64,000 bases of DNA from Ureibacillus galli (GTDB taxonomy: Bacteria; Bacillota; Bacilli; Bacillales_A; Planococcaceae), in NCBI RefSeq assembly GCF_014836845.1, contig NZ_JACSQA010000003.1:1-64000 (forward strand), written 5' to 3'. The stretch's first letter is position 1, and each line of letters starts with the position of its first letter. Below the pieces are notes generated by a model. The model saw only the letters and a program-made list of their open reading frames with translations, searched no databases and was not told where the DNA came from. Positions 45,202 through 54,009 of the stretch are shown here, in pieces. Made by a program: the position numbers and the translations under genes.

Positions 45202-46143
45202 CTATGAGTTTAGTTCTAAATGAGTTTTTAATGTAGATTTAACCGTTTCTAATTCGGTTTCATCAGGTACATAATAGTAAATTCCATCAATTTTCGTACC
45301 ATTACCACCATTAATATATAATTGTTCTATAGAACTAAAACTATTTTTGTAATTTTTTTGCATTGTCATTAATTCGTTATAAGATGCATTGACACGTACA
45401 TTATCTTCAATTGATTCAAAAATGGATTTATAATTTAACGCTGTATCAACACTTACAGCCGAAGAGGCAATACCTTGAATGACTTTTTTCTGACGATTTT
45501 GTCTACCAAAGTCACCTTCTGGATCTTCATATCTCATTCGAACATAGTTTAATGCACTATCGCCATCTAAAGTAATCGTTCCTTCTGGGAAATTGGATCC
45601 GCCATATTCAAAGGCAAGGGTGTTATTTATCGTAATTCCACCTACTGCATCTATGATATCTTTAAAACTATCCATATTTACTTGGACAACATAATCGATT
45701 GGAATCTCTAATAAGTTTTCAACCGTTTTACGGGATAATTCAATACCACCATAAGCAAATGCATGGTTGATTTTATCCATTCCATGACCTTCAATTTCTG
45801 TATATGTATCACGCGGAATACTTAACATTTTTGAATCTTTCGTTTCAGGATTAACTGTTACAACAATCATCGTATCGGAACGACCGGCGTCACCTTCTCG
45901 TTCATCCACTCCAAGTAACAAGATTGAAATAGGTTCTTGTTCTTCGACGTTTACATTTACTTCACGAAGTTCAGATTTATCTAGTTCTTCATATACGTTT
46001 TCAACTGTATTTTTTGCATCAAAATATACTTTTGCCACGAGACCAGCTATCGCCAATAGAAAGAGCCCTACCGTGATCCCAACCCACTTTAGCACTTTCC
46101 GTTTTTTCGACTTCACTTTGTCTGTGCGTTTTTCTTTTACCAC
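45202..46143 (-). CDS. LytR-CpsA-Psr (LCP) family glycopolymer transferase
   Basis: The 313-residue protein has a basic cytoplasmic start, a membrane helix (about 19-43), and the LCP domain with ISILLLGVDEREGDAGRSDTM, MLSIPRDTYTEI, KINHAFAYGG and RMRYEDPEGDFGRQNRQ. These hold the arginines and aspartates that bind the polyprenyl pyrophosphate. LCP enzymes attach undecaprenyl-linked polymers to peptidoglycan outside the membrane. At the upstream edge of a sugar locus, this suggests the polymer is wall-attached at least in part. The start is a GTG with AAAGGAGG 7 nt upstream. It is a separate transcript with its own terminator. Confidence 0.92.
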   Translation of the reverse strand: MVKEKRTDKVKSKKRKVLKWVGITVGLFLLAIAGLVAKVYFDAKNTVENVYEELDKSELREVNVNVEEQEPISILLLGVDEREGDAGRSDTMIVVTVNPETKDSKMLSIPRDTYTEIEGHGMDKINHAFAYGGIELSRKTVENLLEIPIDYVVQVNMDSFKDIIDAVGGITINNTLAFEYGGSNFPEGTITLDGDSALNYVRMRYEDPEGDFGRQNRQKKVIQGIASSAVSVDTALNYKSIFESIEDNVRVNASYNELMTMQKNYKNSFSSIEQLYINGGNGTKIDGIYYYVPDETELETVKSTLKTHLELNS

Positions 46144-46299
46144 CTTTATGCCTCCTTTTAAATCTCCATGTGTTGCTAATTAACTAGTGCTAAATGTAGC
46201 ATATATCATTTTTAATCCATTGGCTACTATTTTCACAACCTCTTTTTCTCTGATTTTGAAATAGTCTAACTCGATTATAAAGGAATTTCCATCCAAAAG

Positions 46300-46329
46300 T
46301 AAAAAGAGAGCTCCCATAATCGGAAGCTC
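46300..46329 (-). terminator. terminator of rny
   Basis: GAGCTTCC - 6 nt - GGGAGCTC (46308-46329, one G-T pair) is followed on the minus strand by TCTTTTTACTTTT. Confidence 0.85.
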
Positions 46330-46336
46330 CTTTTAT

Positions 46337-47893
46337 TTATTTTGCATATTCGACTGCTCTTGTTTCACGAATCACTGTCACTTTAATATGACCAGGATAA
46401 TCAAGTTCTTCTTCAATTCGCTTGCGAATGTCTCTTGCTAAACGGTGGGAAGCAAGATCATCAATTTTCTCTGGTTGAACGATAATTCGAATTTCACGAC
46501 CCGCTTGTATCGCATAGGATTTTTCTACTCCATCATAACCTTCAGAAATTTCTTCCAACTTCTCTAAACGACGAATGTAGTTTTCAAGCGTTTCACTACG
46601 GGCACCAGGTCTTGCTGCTGATAACGCATCGGCAGCTGCCACAATCACAGCAATTACTGACGTAGCCTCCGTATCACCATGGTGAGATGCAATACTGTTA
46701 ATTACAACAGGGTGCTCCTTATATTTAGAAGCAAGTTCTACACCAATTTCCACGTGACTACCTTCCACTTCATGGTCAATTGCTTTCCCAATGTCATGGA
46801 GTAAACCAGCTCTTTTTGCTAATGTTACGTCTTCTCCAAGCTCAGCTGCTAGGAGTCCTGATAAATGTGCTACTTCAATGGAATGTTTTAACACATTTTG
46901 ACCATAGCTTGTACGATATTTCATACGACCTAAGATCTTCATTAAATCCGGATGTAGATTGTGAATACCTACTTCGAAGATTGTTTGTTCCCCAGTTTCA
47001 CGAATTTGTTCATCCATTTCACGACGGGATTTTTCAACCATTTCTTCGATTCGAGCCGGGTGAATTCGTCCATCTTGTACTAATTTTTCTAAGGCAAGAC
47101 GAGCTGTTTCACGACGGATAGGATCGAAACCAGATAAAATAACCGCTTCTGGTGTATCATCAATAATTAAATCGATACCAGTAAGTGTTTCAAGTGTTCG
47201 AATGTTACGACCTTCTCGACCGATGATGCGGCCTTTCATCTCGTCATTCGGTAAGTTTACAACGGACACAGTTGTTTCAGCAACGTGATCAGCTGCAAAA
47301 CGTTGTAGTGCAAGTGATAATATTTCACGAGCTTTTTTGTCAGATTCTTCTTTCGCACGTGTTTCCGCTTCTTTCGTCATGACAGCGATATCTGTTGAAA
47401 GTTCATTTTCAACTTGTCTTAAAATAATGTCTTTTGCTTCTTCTCGAGTTAAAGCTGCGATGCGTTCAAGCTCTGACGTTTGTTCTCGTACTAACTCTTC
47501 CACTTTACTTTCCATCTGTTCAATATGCTGTTGTCTTTCAGCTAGAGCTTCTTCTTTTCGCTCTAAGCCTGATTCTCTCTTGTTCAGAGCATCATCCTTG
47601 CGGTCAAGATTTTCTTCTCTTTGCAATAACCGGTTTTCTTGTTTCTGAAGCTCGTACCGGCGTTCACGGATGTCTTTTTCTGCTTCAGTTCGAATTTTGT
47701 GAGTTTCATCTTTTGCTTCAAGTAGTGCTTCTTTCTTAAGCGCTTCCGCTTCCCGCTTAGCTTCATCTATGATAAGCTCAGCTGAGTGTTTCGCACCATT
47801 CACTTTTGATTCGTTCACTTTTTTCATATAGAAATAGATAACAGCGGCACCGACGATGAGTCCAAGCAAAGCGGAGATAATGTATTCCATCAT
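46337..47893 (-). CDS. rny: ribonuclease Y
   Basis: This 518-residue membrane-anchored endoribonuclease starts mRNA decay. An N-terminal helix ([20 protein letters not shown]) is followed by a long coiled coil (about 25-205). The KH domain comes next ([15 protein letters not shown]), and then the HD domain, with the metal motif [15 protein letters not shown]. The C-terminal [17 protein letters not shown] is unchanged from B. subtilis. The frame is open 17 codons upstream, but AGGAGGTG precedes the ATG at 47893 by 5 nt and matches the family start. It has a strong promoter of its own (48053-48081). In B. subtilis it is next to ymdB. Here the polysaccharide island follows. Confidence 0.96.
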   Translation of the reverse strand: MMEYIISALLGLIVGAAVIYFYMKKVNESKVNGAKHSAELIIDEAKREAEALKKEALLEAKDETHKIRTEAEKDIRERRYELQKQENRLLQREENLDRKDDALNKRESGLERKEEALAERQQHIEQMESKVEELVREQTSELERIAALTREEAKDIILRQVENELSTDIAVMTKEAETRAKEESDKKAREILSLALQRFAADHVAETTVSVVNLPNDEMKGRIIGREGRNIRTLETLTGIDLIIDDTPEAVILSGFDPIRRETARLALEKLVQDGRIHPARIEEMVEKSRREMDEQIRETGEQTIFEVGIHNLHPDLMKILGRMKYRTSYGQNVLKHSIEVAHLSGLLAAELGEDVTLAKRAGLLHDIGKAIDHEVEGSHVEIGVELASKYKEHPVVINSIASHHGDTEATSVIAVIVAAADALSAARPGARSETLENYIRRLEKLEEISEGYDGVEKSYAIQAGREIRIIVQPEKIDDLASHRLARDIRKRIEEELDYPGHIKVTVIRETRAVEYAK

Positions 47894-48040
47894 TCGAACA
47901 CCTCCTCTTGCTATATTCGTTTCATTTTCAGTCGGCTCATACATTGACGAAAGTTTTTATACTATTCAATCGTTTTTTTACATGATTGAATCCAACTTAG
48001 TATTCAACATACTGCCTATTTCATTTCATAATTTAGAAAT

Positions 48041-48060
48041 TATACAATTTTAATTGTATA
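48041..48060. promoter_or_regulatory. palindrome covering the rny -10 box
   Basis: TATACAATT-TT-AATTGTATA has 9-bp arms and a 2-nt centre. It covers the -10 element (ATTGTA on the plus strand, 48053-48058) and the expected transcription start. It is a candidate operator or a 5' mRNA hairpin. Confidence 0.45.
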
Positions 48061-48081
48061 GGTCCGTCCCAGCTATGTCAA
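48053..48081 (-). promoter_or_regulatory. sigma-A promoter of rny
   Basis: On the minus strand TTGACA (6/6) and TACAAT (5/6) are spaced exactly 17 nt. The leader to the rny ATG would be about 150 nt. A short GC-rich stretch surrounds the -35 box. The rest of the gap up to the recA terminator shows nothing. Confidence 0.8.
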
Positions 48082-48321
48082 GGACTCCCGCAAGTAGAGA
48101 CCTTTTGACTACTAGACAGATCAATAGAATTCTACTCATTCCAATGTAGCACTTTTGTTAAAATACTTAAAAATTAAGATATTTCTTATTATTTTAGGCA
48201 ATTTCTTCAAATTGTATTCATTTTAATGGAAAATGCTATGTATAAAAATTTAGCAGTTGGGAATAATGGACTGCTTCAAAAATATTTTTGAAATTATATA
48301 GTATTTTCAAAAAATTCCCCT

Positions 48322-48355
48322 AAAAAAAGGGAGGGAAAAATTAATTTTTCCCTCC
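48322..48355 (-). terminator. terminator of recA
   Basis: A perfect 13-bp stem with no spare bases between the arms (GGAGGGAAAAATT and its complement, so the loop takes 2 pairs) is followed on the minus strand by CTTTTTTTAGG. Confidence 0.85.
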
Positions 48356-48385
48356 ACCTTTTATAGAAAATTGATATACAATAAA

Positions 48386-49450
48386 TTACTCTTCATCTAA
48401 AAGTAATGCTAATTCTTCATCCATTTCTTCTTCATCATGGGCACCAATTGTATATGATGTTGCTGCCATGCCAAAGGATTCACGAATTTTATTTGAAATA
48501 TGATCGCGAATTTCAGGATTTGCTTTTAAGAAAGCTTTTGCATTTTCACGTCCTTGACCGATACGTTCATCACCGTAAGCATACCAAGAGCCGCTTTTTT
48601 GGATAATGTCTAGTTCTGCACCAAGGTCAACGATTTCTCCTTCTTTCGAAATCCCTTCACCATACATAATATCCACTTCAGCAGTACGGAATGGAGGAGC
48701 TACTTTGTTTTTTACGACTTTAATTTTTGTTTTGTTCCCTACCATTTCAGTACCTTGTTTAATTGTTTCAGCACGACGAACTTCTAGACGGATAGATGCG
48801 TAGAATTTTAATGCACGTCCACCAGTAGTTGTTTCTGGGTTACCAAACATAACACCGATTTTTTCACGAACTTGGTTAATAAAGATCGCTAATGTGTTTG
48901 ATTTATTAATAATACCAGATAGTTTTCGTAATGCTTGTGACATTAAACGCGCTTGAAGACCCATATGGGAGTCACCCATTTCACCTTCAATTTCGGCTTT
49001 CGGTACTAATGCTGCTACAGAGTCAATAACAATAATATCAATAGCACCACTACGTACTAATGCTTCAGCAATTTCTAATGCTTGTTCACCAGTGTCTGGT
49101 TGTGAAAGTAATAATTCATCAATATTTACACCTAATTTTTGTGCATATACTGGGTCTAATGCATGCTCTGCATCGATAAATGCAGCTTGTCCACCTTGTG
49201 CTTGAATTTCAGCAATAGCATGTAAAGCTACTGTTGTTTTACCTGAAGATTCTGGACCATAAATTTCTACAATACGTCCACGGGGATATCCACCAACACC
49301 TAATGCTGCATCAAGGGCAAGGGAGCCACTTGAAGATGTGGAAATTTGGCGATCAGATTGTTCGCCTAATTTCATAACTGAACCTTTACCAAATTGTTTT
49401 TCAATTTGCTTTAACGCCATATCTAAGGCCGCTTTACGATCATTACTCAA
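48386..49450 (-). CDS. recA: recombinase RecA
   Basis: The 354-residue recombinase catalyses strand exchange and stimulates LexA self-cleavage. Walker [14 protein letters not shown] (about 65-77), Walker [13 protein letters not shown], the L1/L2 region [25 protein letters not shown] (in part), and the acidic C-terminal tail [15 protein letters not shown] are present. The start is a TTG with AAGGAGG 7 nt upstream. A LexA box and sigma-A promoter precede it. Unlike B. subtilis, no pbpX gene lies between recA and rny. Confidence 0.97.
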   Translation of the reverse strand: MSNDRKAALDMALKQIEKQFGKGSVMKLGEQSDRQISTSSSGSLALDAALGVGGYPRGRIVEIYGPESSGKTTVALHAIAEIQAQGGQAAFIDAEHALDPVYAQKLGVNIDELLLSQPDTGEQALEIAEALVRSGAIDIIVIDSVAALVPKAEIEGEMGDSHMGLQARLMSQALRKLSGIINKSNTLAIFINQVREKIGVMFGNPETTTGGRALKFYASIRLEVRRAETIKQGTEMVGNKTKIKVVKNKVAPPFRTAEVDIMYGEGISKEGEIVDLGAELDIIQKSGSWYAYGDERIGQGRENAKAFLKANPEIRDHISNKIRESFGMAATSYTIGAHDEEEMDEELALLLDEE

Positions 49451-49504
49451 AATATTTCCTCCTTATTCTATATCAGACCATTTCTCTCTCTTTCTTATAT
49501 TTCT

Positions 49505-49533
49505 ACTATACTTCTTTTTGAGACAACTTTCAA
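49505..49533 (-). promoter_or_regulatory. sigma-A promoter of recA
   Basis: TTGAAA (5/6) and TATAGT (5/6) are spaced 17 nt on the minus strand, just downstream of the LexA box. Confidence 0.75.
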
Positions 49534-49541
49534 GAAAAAAG

Positions 49542-49555
49542 CGAACATATTTTCG
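49542..49555. promoter_or_regulatory. LexA (SOS) box of recA
   Basis: CGAACATATTTTCG matches the Bacillus consensus CGAAC-N4-GTTCG with one change. It lies 9 bp upstream of the -35 box, the usual place at recA. The gene is therefore expected to be DNA-damage induced. Confidence 0.85.
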
Positions 49556-49561
49556 TTTTTT

Positions 49562-49601
49562 AATAAAATAAAAATTTGAGCTATTTTTTAGCTCAAATTT
49601 T
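49562..49601 (-). terminator. terminator of cinA
   Basis: A perfect 13-bp stem (arms 49571-49583 and 49589-49601, loop 5 nt) is followed on the minus strand by TATTTTATT. It separates cinA from the recA promoter. Confidence 0.85.
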
Positions 49602-49635
49602 ACATTTCTCCATTTTAACAATAAAAAGTATTATC

Positions 49636-50892
49636 CTAAATCTTTTCATAACCTCTTTCAACTAATAAACGCATTAAATAGCTATATGCTAATTTAACCG
49701 CGCGAATTCGATTGGAATTTCGCATTCCTAATAGTTGAAGCTTACGGGTTATCGGTTCGGAATCACCAATACTAAAACCAATCCAAATCGTTCCAGCAGG
49801 CTGATCTCCATGGGGTTCCGGTCCAGCTGCACCCGTTAGTCCAATACCGATATCTGTACCAAATTTTTCACGAACTTTTATAGCCATTGCAGCAGCACAT
49901 TCACTACTTACGAGACCATATTGATCAAGTAAAGATTGTTCAATTCCAAGTTGTTCAACTTTCGATTGTTCAGTATACGTCACCATACCACCGACTAACG
50001 TTCCGCTTACGCCTGGAATTTCCGCTAATTCTGATTGGAATAGACCAGCAGTTAAACTTTCTGCAGCAGCAATCGTTAAGTTATGATGGCGTAACATTTC
50101 AACAATTTTAGATGCTAAAGAATCATCATTATTACCATAATGATACTCCCCAACAATCGCTAAAATTTCAGCTTCTTTTGCTTTAATCAATGGCCAAGCT
50201 TCTTCTTCAGTTGCAGCTTTTGCCGTAATACGTAGCGTAACTTCCCCATCACTAGCAAGAGGAACAACCGTTGGATTTGTTTGATTATCTAAAATATCTT
50301 GTACTTGTACTTCTAATTCTGCTTCACCAATTCCGTAAAATCGTAAAACATGGGATAGGATGACGCCACCTTCATTTAAGCGTGTAGCAAGTTTTGGTTT
50401 CGCTTCAAATTGAAACATCGGTTCAAGTTCTTTCGGCGGACCAGGAAGAAGTATGTATATTCGTCCATTCTTTTCTAACAGCATTCCTGGTGCCATTCCG
50501 TGATGGTTTGCTAATACTTCGCTACCTTCTAGTATAAGCGCTTGTTTGCGATTATTTTCAGTCATCGCCCGTCCCCATTGGGCAAAAAATTGCTCAATAT
50601 AAGAGAGTGCCACATCGTCAAAAACTAAAGGTACGCCTAGGTGTTGAGCAATCGTTTCTTTTGTTAAATCGTCTTTTGTCGGACCAAGACCACCAGAGAA
50701 AATAATTAAGTCGGCTCTAGATTCGGCAATTTCAATGGCCCTTTTTAAACGGTCTCCATTATCACCAACAACTGTATGATAAAACACATTAATTCCAAGC
50801 TCGGATAATTGAGTCGAAATAAACTTTGCATTTGTATTAGTGATTTGCCCTAATAACAATTCTGAGCCAACAGCTATTATTTCAGCATTCAT
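49636..50892 (-). CDS. cinA: CinA (competence/damage-inducible protein A)
   Basis: The 418-residue protein has an N-terminal molybdopterin-binding-like domain (EIIAVGSELLLGQITNTNA, IFSGGLGPTKDDLTKE) and a C-terminal CinA domain (TIAAAESLTAGLFQSELA, VGGMVTYTEQSKVEQLG, GLTGAAGPEP), which in homologues is an NMN deamidase. The N-terminal part is related to ADP-ribose pyrophosphatases. The gene is co-located with recA in many Firmicutes and is linked to competence. It lies 13 nt after pgsA in the same series. Confidence 0.95.
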   Translation of the reverse strand: MNAEIIAVGSELLLGQITNTNAKFISTQLSELGINVFYHTVVGDNGDRLKRAIEIAESRADLIIFSGGLGPTKDDLTKETIAQHLGVPLVFDDVALSYIEQFFAQWGRAMTENNRKQALILEGSEVLANHHGMAPGMLLEKNGRIYILLPGPPKELEPMFQFEAKPKLATRLNEGGVILSHVLRFYGIGEAELEVQVQDILDNQTNPTVVPLASDGEVTLRITAKAATEEEAWPLIKAKEAEILAIVGEYHYGNNDDSLASKIVEMLRHHNLTIAAAESLTAGLFQSELAEIPGVSGTLVGGMVTYTEQSKVEQLGIEQSLLDQYGLVSSECAAAMAIKVREKFGTDIGIGLTGAAGPEPHGDQPAGTIWIGFSIGDSEPITRKLQLLGMRNSNRIRAVKLAYSYLMRLLVERGYEKI

Positions 50893-50905
50893 GTTTTAAC
50901 CTCAC

Positions 50906-51484
50906 TTATTTTGAGTTTACAAAGACACGACGATTTAAATAGAAATATTCCCAACCGGACCATACTGTAAAGATTAATGCCACATAAAGGGCGATCATAT
51001 CAAAAGGAATGTTCAGTAAAGTAAAAATCGTATTGTGTAGTAGAAGGGATGAAATCGCAACAATTTGAGCCCAAGTTTTGATTTTCCCTAGTTGGCTCGC
51101 TGCCACCACTTCTCCTTCTCCCGCTAAAATAGCCCGGAGTCCCGTTACAGCAAATTCACGGCTTAAAATAATGATAATAATCCACGCAGGTGCCATATGA
51201 AGGTCAACTAATACGATAAAAGCAGCACTTACTAATAATTTATCTGCTAATGGGTCAAGAAATTTCCCAAGAGTTGTCACTAAATTATACTTCCGTGCAA
51301 AGTGGCCATCAATCCAGTCTGTAGTTGAAGCGATAATAAAGATTAATGCGGCTACAAAATGATTGACTGGCATTTCCGCGCCTAAAAACTCCATTTTTCC
51401 CCAGTTAAAATCAAATAGTATTACAATCACAAAGATTGGAATTAAACAGATTCTTGAGACTGTAATCTTATTCGGTAAATTCAT
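50906..51484 (-). CDS. pgsA: CDP-diacylglycerol-glycerol-3-phosphate 3-phosphatidyltransferase
   Basis: The 192-residue membrane enzyme makes phosphatidylglycerol phosphate. The CDP-alcohol phosphotransferase signature is complete: DWIDGHFARKYNLVTTLGKFLDPLADK (the D-G-x2-A-R-x8-G-x3-D-x3-D pattern at about 57-83). About five hydrophobic helices. Good SD GAAAGGTG. It follows rodZ by 48 nt. Confidence 0.96.
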   Translation of the reverse strand: MNLPNKITVSRICLIPIFVIVILFDFNWGKMEFLGAEMPVNHFVAALIFIIASTTDWIDGHFARKYNLVTTLGKFLDPLADKLLVSAAFIVLVDLHMAPAWIIIIILSREFAVTGLRAILAGEGEVVAASQLGKIKTWAQIVAISSLLLHNTIFTLLNIPFDMIALYVALIFTVWSGWEYFYLNRRVFVNSK

Positions 51485-51532
51485 TGGCTAACACCTTTCA
51501 TTCGAAAGAAAATAGTCATCCGATAAAGATGA

Positions 51533-52396
51533 CTATTGTTCTTCTTGTTGTAATGTAATGATAATATTTTGAGTCGTAATGCTTTGTGCGTATTGAAGTT
51601 CTACATCATTGATGAAAACTTTCGCAACCGTCGAATCACCTAATCGAATACGGGCATAGGCATTGGCTGTAGCATCAAATTCCACTACTTCTCCAGATTT
51701 GTATACACGATCTTCAATTTGTTCACTTCCAGCTTCATCACGGATTCCAACCCATGTGTCGCCTGAAACTTCGATACGAATATCCATCTTATCTGTACCT
51801 GAAAGTTCGTAAGTAGTTGTTTCGCCATCGATTGCACCAGAAGAAATCGTTTGTGTTGGTTGTTCTGGCTCTTCTTCTTCTACTGGTTGTTCTGTTTCGT
51901 CAGTAGATTCTTCCTCTTCAACAGGGTCAACAGGAGTCGGCTCCTGTTGTTGATATTCTACTTTTGAAGTAGTATCTTCTTCTTCGCCTGGTTGATTAGC
52001 CTTTTGCTGATATAAAAACCAAATGGCTGCTAAAATAACGATGATAAATAATGCAACAATAATTTTCGGCATTGTTTCTAATAACCGACTTGTCGATCGT
52101 GAATTTAATTTGCGCCGGGTAGGACTTTGAGAAATCGATTGAGCTACTTCTTCCTTTGGTTGATTCGGAATTTCTTGTTTAAATTCCTCTAAAAGCTCTT
52201 CTATTTCCAGCCCAACTGCCTCTGCATATTGTTTAATAAATGCCCGAACATAGAAGTTTCCTGGCATGATAGAATAATTTCCTTCTTCAATCGCGACAAG
52301 ATACCGCTTTTGAATTTTTGTAATTTCTTGAAGATCATCCAAACTATAACCTTTAGATAACCTCGCTTCTTTAAGGCGAGTTCCGAGTTCTGTCAA
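51533..52396 (-). CDS. rodZ: RodZ-like cell-shape protein (YmfM)
   Basis: About 287 residues: an N-terminal HTH_25 domain (TELGTRLKEARLSKGYSLD at the start), one membrane helix (about 108-128, IIVALFIIVILAAIWFLY), a long Glu/Gln/Pro/Thr linker (about 132-190), and a C-terminal DUF4115 domain outside the cell. RodZ connects the MreB cytoskeleton to the cell-wall machinery. The start is a TTG (AGGTG 6 nt upstream) in preference to the GTG three codons earlier, which overlaps the SD. Confidence 0.92.
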   Translation of the reverse strand: MTELGTRLKEARLSKGYSLDDLQEITKIQKRYLVAIEEGNYSIMPGNFYVRAFIKQYAEAVGLEIEELLEEFKQEIPNQPKEEVAQSISQSPTRRKLNSRSTSRLLETMPKIIVALFIIVILAAIWFLYQQKANQPGEEEDTTSKVEYQQQEPTPVDPVEEEESTDETEQPVEEEEPEQPTQTISSGAIDGETTTYELSGTDKMDIRIEVSGDTWVGIRDEAGSEQIEDRVYKSGEVVEFDATANAYARIRLGDSTVAKVFINDVELQYAQSITTQNIIITLQQEEQ

Positions 52397-52551
52397 CAAA
52401 AACACCTACTTTTTCCTAATCAATTTCGTCTTTTGCAAAATCCTCTGAAATGCTTGAGACTGACAACTATCGTTTAGCAGTCAACATACTAACTAAACGA
52501 ACAAAATGAAACAATGTTCCAAAAAAAAGACATTCTTTTTTTGAACAATGT

Positions 52552-53349
52552 TTAAAAATCGAATCCTCCAAAACCTCCAAATGGATTGTTTTGAATATTC
52601 ATCTCATTTTTTTCAATGAGTTCATACGTAATGATTTCATCTGGATGATGACGAAGTTCAATAATATAGTCAAAATCTTCAATTTTATATTGGGAATTCT
52701 GAACAAATAAATCCGGATGCTCTACTACTTTAATAGCGGGTACACTCATCACTTCTCGTACGAGTTGTTGATGACGTTCATCGGTAGTTCTTCTTGTGAC
52801 TGCACCATCAAGAATAAAAATATTATTGGCATTAAACTCGTCTCCGATTAGTCGATTACGAATTGTTTGCTTAATCATTGTAGATGATAAAAATATCCAT
52901 TTTTTGTTTGCGCAAACACTGGCAGCTACAACAGACTCCGTTTTACCAACCCGTGGCATTCCACGAATACCAATTAACTTATGACCATCCTTTTTAAATA
53001 ACTCAGCCATAAAGTCAACTAAAATACCTAGCTCATCTCGTACAAAACGGAATGTATTTCTTTCATCTTGATCCCGTTCTATATAGGTACCATGACGGAC
53101 TGCTAAACGATCACGTACTTTCGGCTCCCGAAATTTTGTAACATGAATGTTTTCCATCGTTGAAACGATCGTAATGAAACGTTGAATCGCTTCATCATTC
53201 TCTGTTATTAATAGCATTCCCCGTCTTGCTTCATCTACACCATTAATTGAAACAATATTCACACGTAACATACCTAGGAGTGATGCAATATCGCCTAATA
53301 AACCTGGACGATTCACCTGGATCTCATATTCAAAATACCATTCACCCAC
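52552..53349 (-). CDS. ymfK: YmfK family protein (DUF3388)
   Basis: The 265-residue conserved Firmicute protein begins EWYFEYEIQVNRPGLLGDIA, an ACT-like regulatory fold (about 1-75). A second domain holds a P-loop-like IGIRGMPRVGKTES (about 140-153) and LSSTMIKQTIRNRLIGDEF. The molecular function is not known. The GTG at 53349 is chosen because GAGGGGA is about 9 nt upstream and the B. subtilis protein starts just before the same EWYFEYE. It lies in the conserved ymf cluster. Confidence 0.88.
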   Translation of the reverse strand: MGEWYFEYEIQVNRPGLLGDIASLLGMLRVNIVSINGVDEARRGMLLITENDEAIQRFITIVSTMENIHVTKFREPKVRDRLAVRHGTYIERDQDERNTFRFVRDELGILVDFMAELFKKDGHKLIGIRGMPRVGKTESVVAASVCANKKWIFLSSTMIKQTIRNRLIGDEFNANNIFILDGAVTRRTTDERHQQLVREVMSVPAIKVVEHPDLFVQNSQYKIEDFDYIIELRHHPDEIITYELIEKNEMNIQNNPFGGFGGFDF

Positions 53350-53544
53350 TAAAAACCGTCCCCTCACCAACGAAAAATAATTATTTTTCTTATTAGTTTC
53401 ATCATAGCGGATTTTATATGTATTGAAAAGTTAGAAAGTAACGATTTTCTCTTAAAATATTAAAATTTATTATATTTATATATGATAATGTAAAAAATAG
53501 TATGCTGGCAATGAAAATGTCGAAATTTAGGAAAAAACAAGATA

Positions 53545-53569
53545 AGAAAAAAGGAGGACTTGCCTCCTT
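53545..53569 (-). terminator. terminator downstream of ymfJ
   Basis: AAGGAGG - 5 nt - CCTCCTT (53551-53569) is followed on the minus strand by TTTTTTCTTATC. It splits ymfFHIJ from ymfK. Confidence 0.8.
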
Positions 53570-53620
53570 AAAGAGAAGTTTGAAGAATGTTAGACGATGA
53601 GAGTTTTATGATATCTAAAT

Positions 53621-53676
53621 AAGCGGTATAAGGCTTGCCCACTTAAGGCCTACCAAGTAAGCAAGCCACTTCGCTT
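53621..53676. other. large imperfect hairpin downstream of ymfJ
   Basis: Nested complementary arms: AAGCG/CGCTT (outer), GGCTTGC/GCAAGCC (7 bp, 53632-53638 and 53661-53667) and ACTT/AAGT (inner), followed on the plus strand by TTTTT. It is GC-richer than its surroundings and lies between ymfJ and its second terminator. It could be a small structured RNA, a dispersed repeat or an additional terminator. Confidence 0.4.
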
Positions 53677-53704
53677 TTTGTTCACTTAAAACTTATGATA
53701 TTGA

Positions 53705-53962
53705 CTACTGCATGCGATTATTTTGTACTAATTTAATAATACAATTCGCAAGCGCATGTTTTTCATCGTCAGAAGCTACTCCCCATAAGTCGGATAGTAC
53801 GCGTTCTTGTTCGTTTTTAGGGTCAACGTTTTTCGCTAAATAATCACCGATTTGTACAGCTGATTTTTCAATCATACGTTTGGACATACCTTTTTCTTGG
53901 GCTTCATTCACTTGTTCACCTAAAAATGATGTCCATCTTTCCCAGTTTTCTAATAGCGCCAT
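53705..53962 (-). CDS. ymfJ: YmfJ family protein (DUF3243)
   Basis: An 85-residue, helical, cytoplasmic protein (LENWERWTSFLGEQVNEA, then YLAKNVDPKNEQERVLSDLW, ending IIKLVQNNRMQ). The family is conserved in this gene position across Bacillales, and the function is unknown. SD GGAGGAGG, 6-7 nt before the ATG. It is followed by a structured region and a terminator. Confidence 0.88.
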   Translation of the reverse strand: MALLENWERWTSFLGEQVNEAQEKGMSKRMIEKSAVQIGDYLAKNVDPKNEQERVLSDLWGVASDDEKHALANCIIKLVQNNRMQ

Positions 53963-54009
53963 TTATATCTCCTCCTCCTTTGCAATTTTATTATGTGCAA
54001 ATTAGAGAA

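Noticed and set aside
47337..47766. Open frames opposite or within the rny coiled-coil region
   Set aside because: Caused by the repetitive Glu/Lys codon pattern of the coiled coil, with no independent signals.
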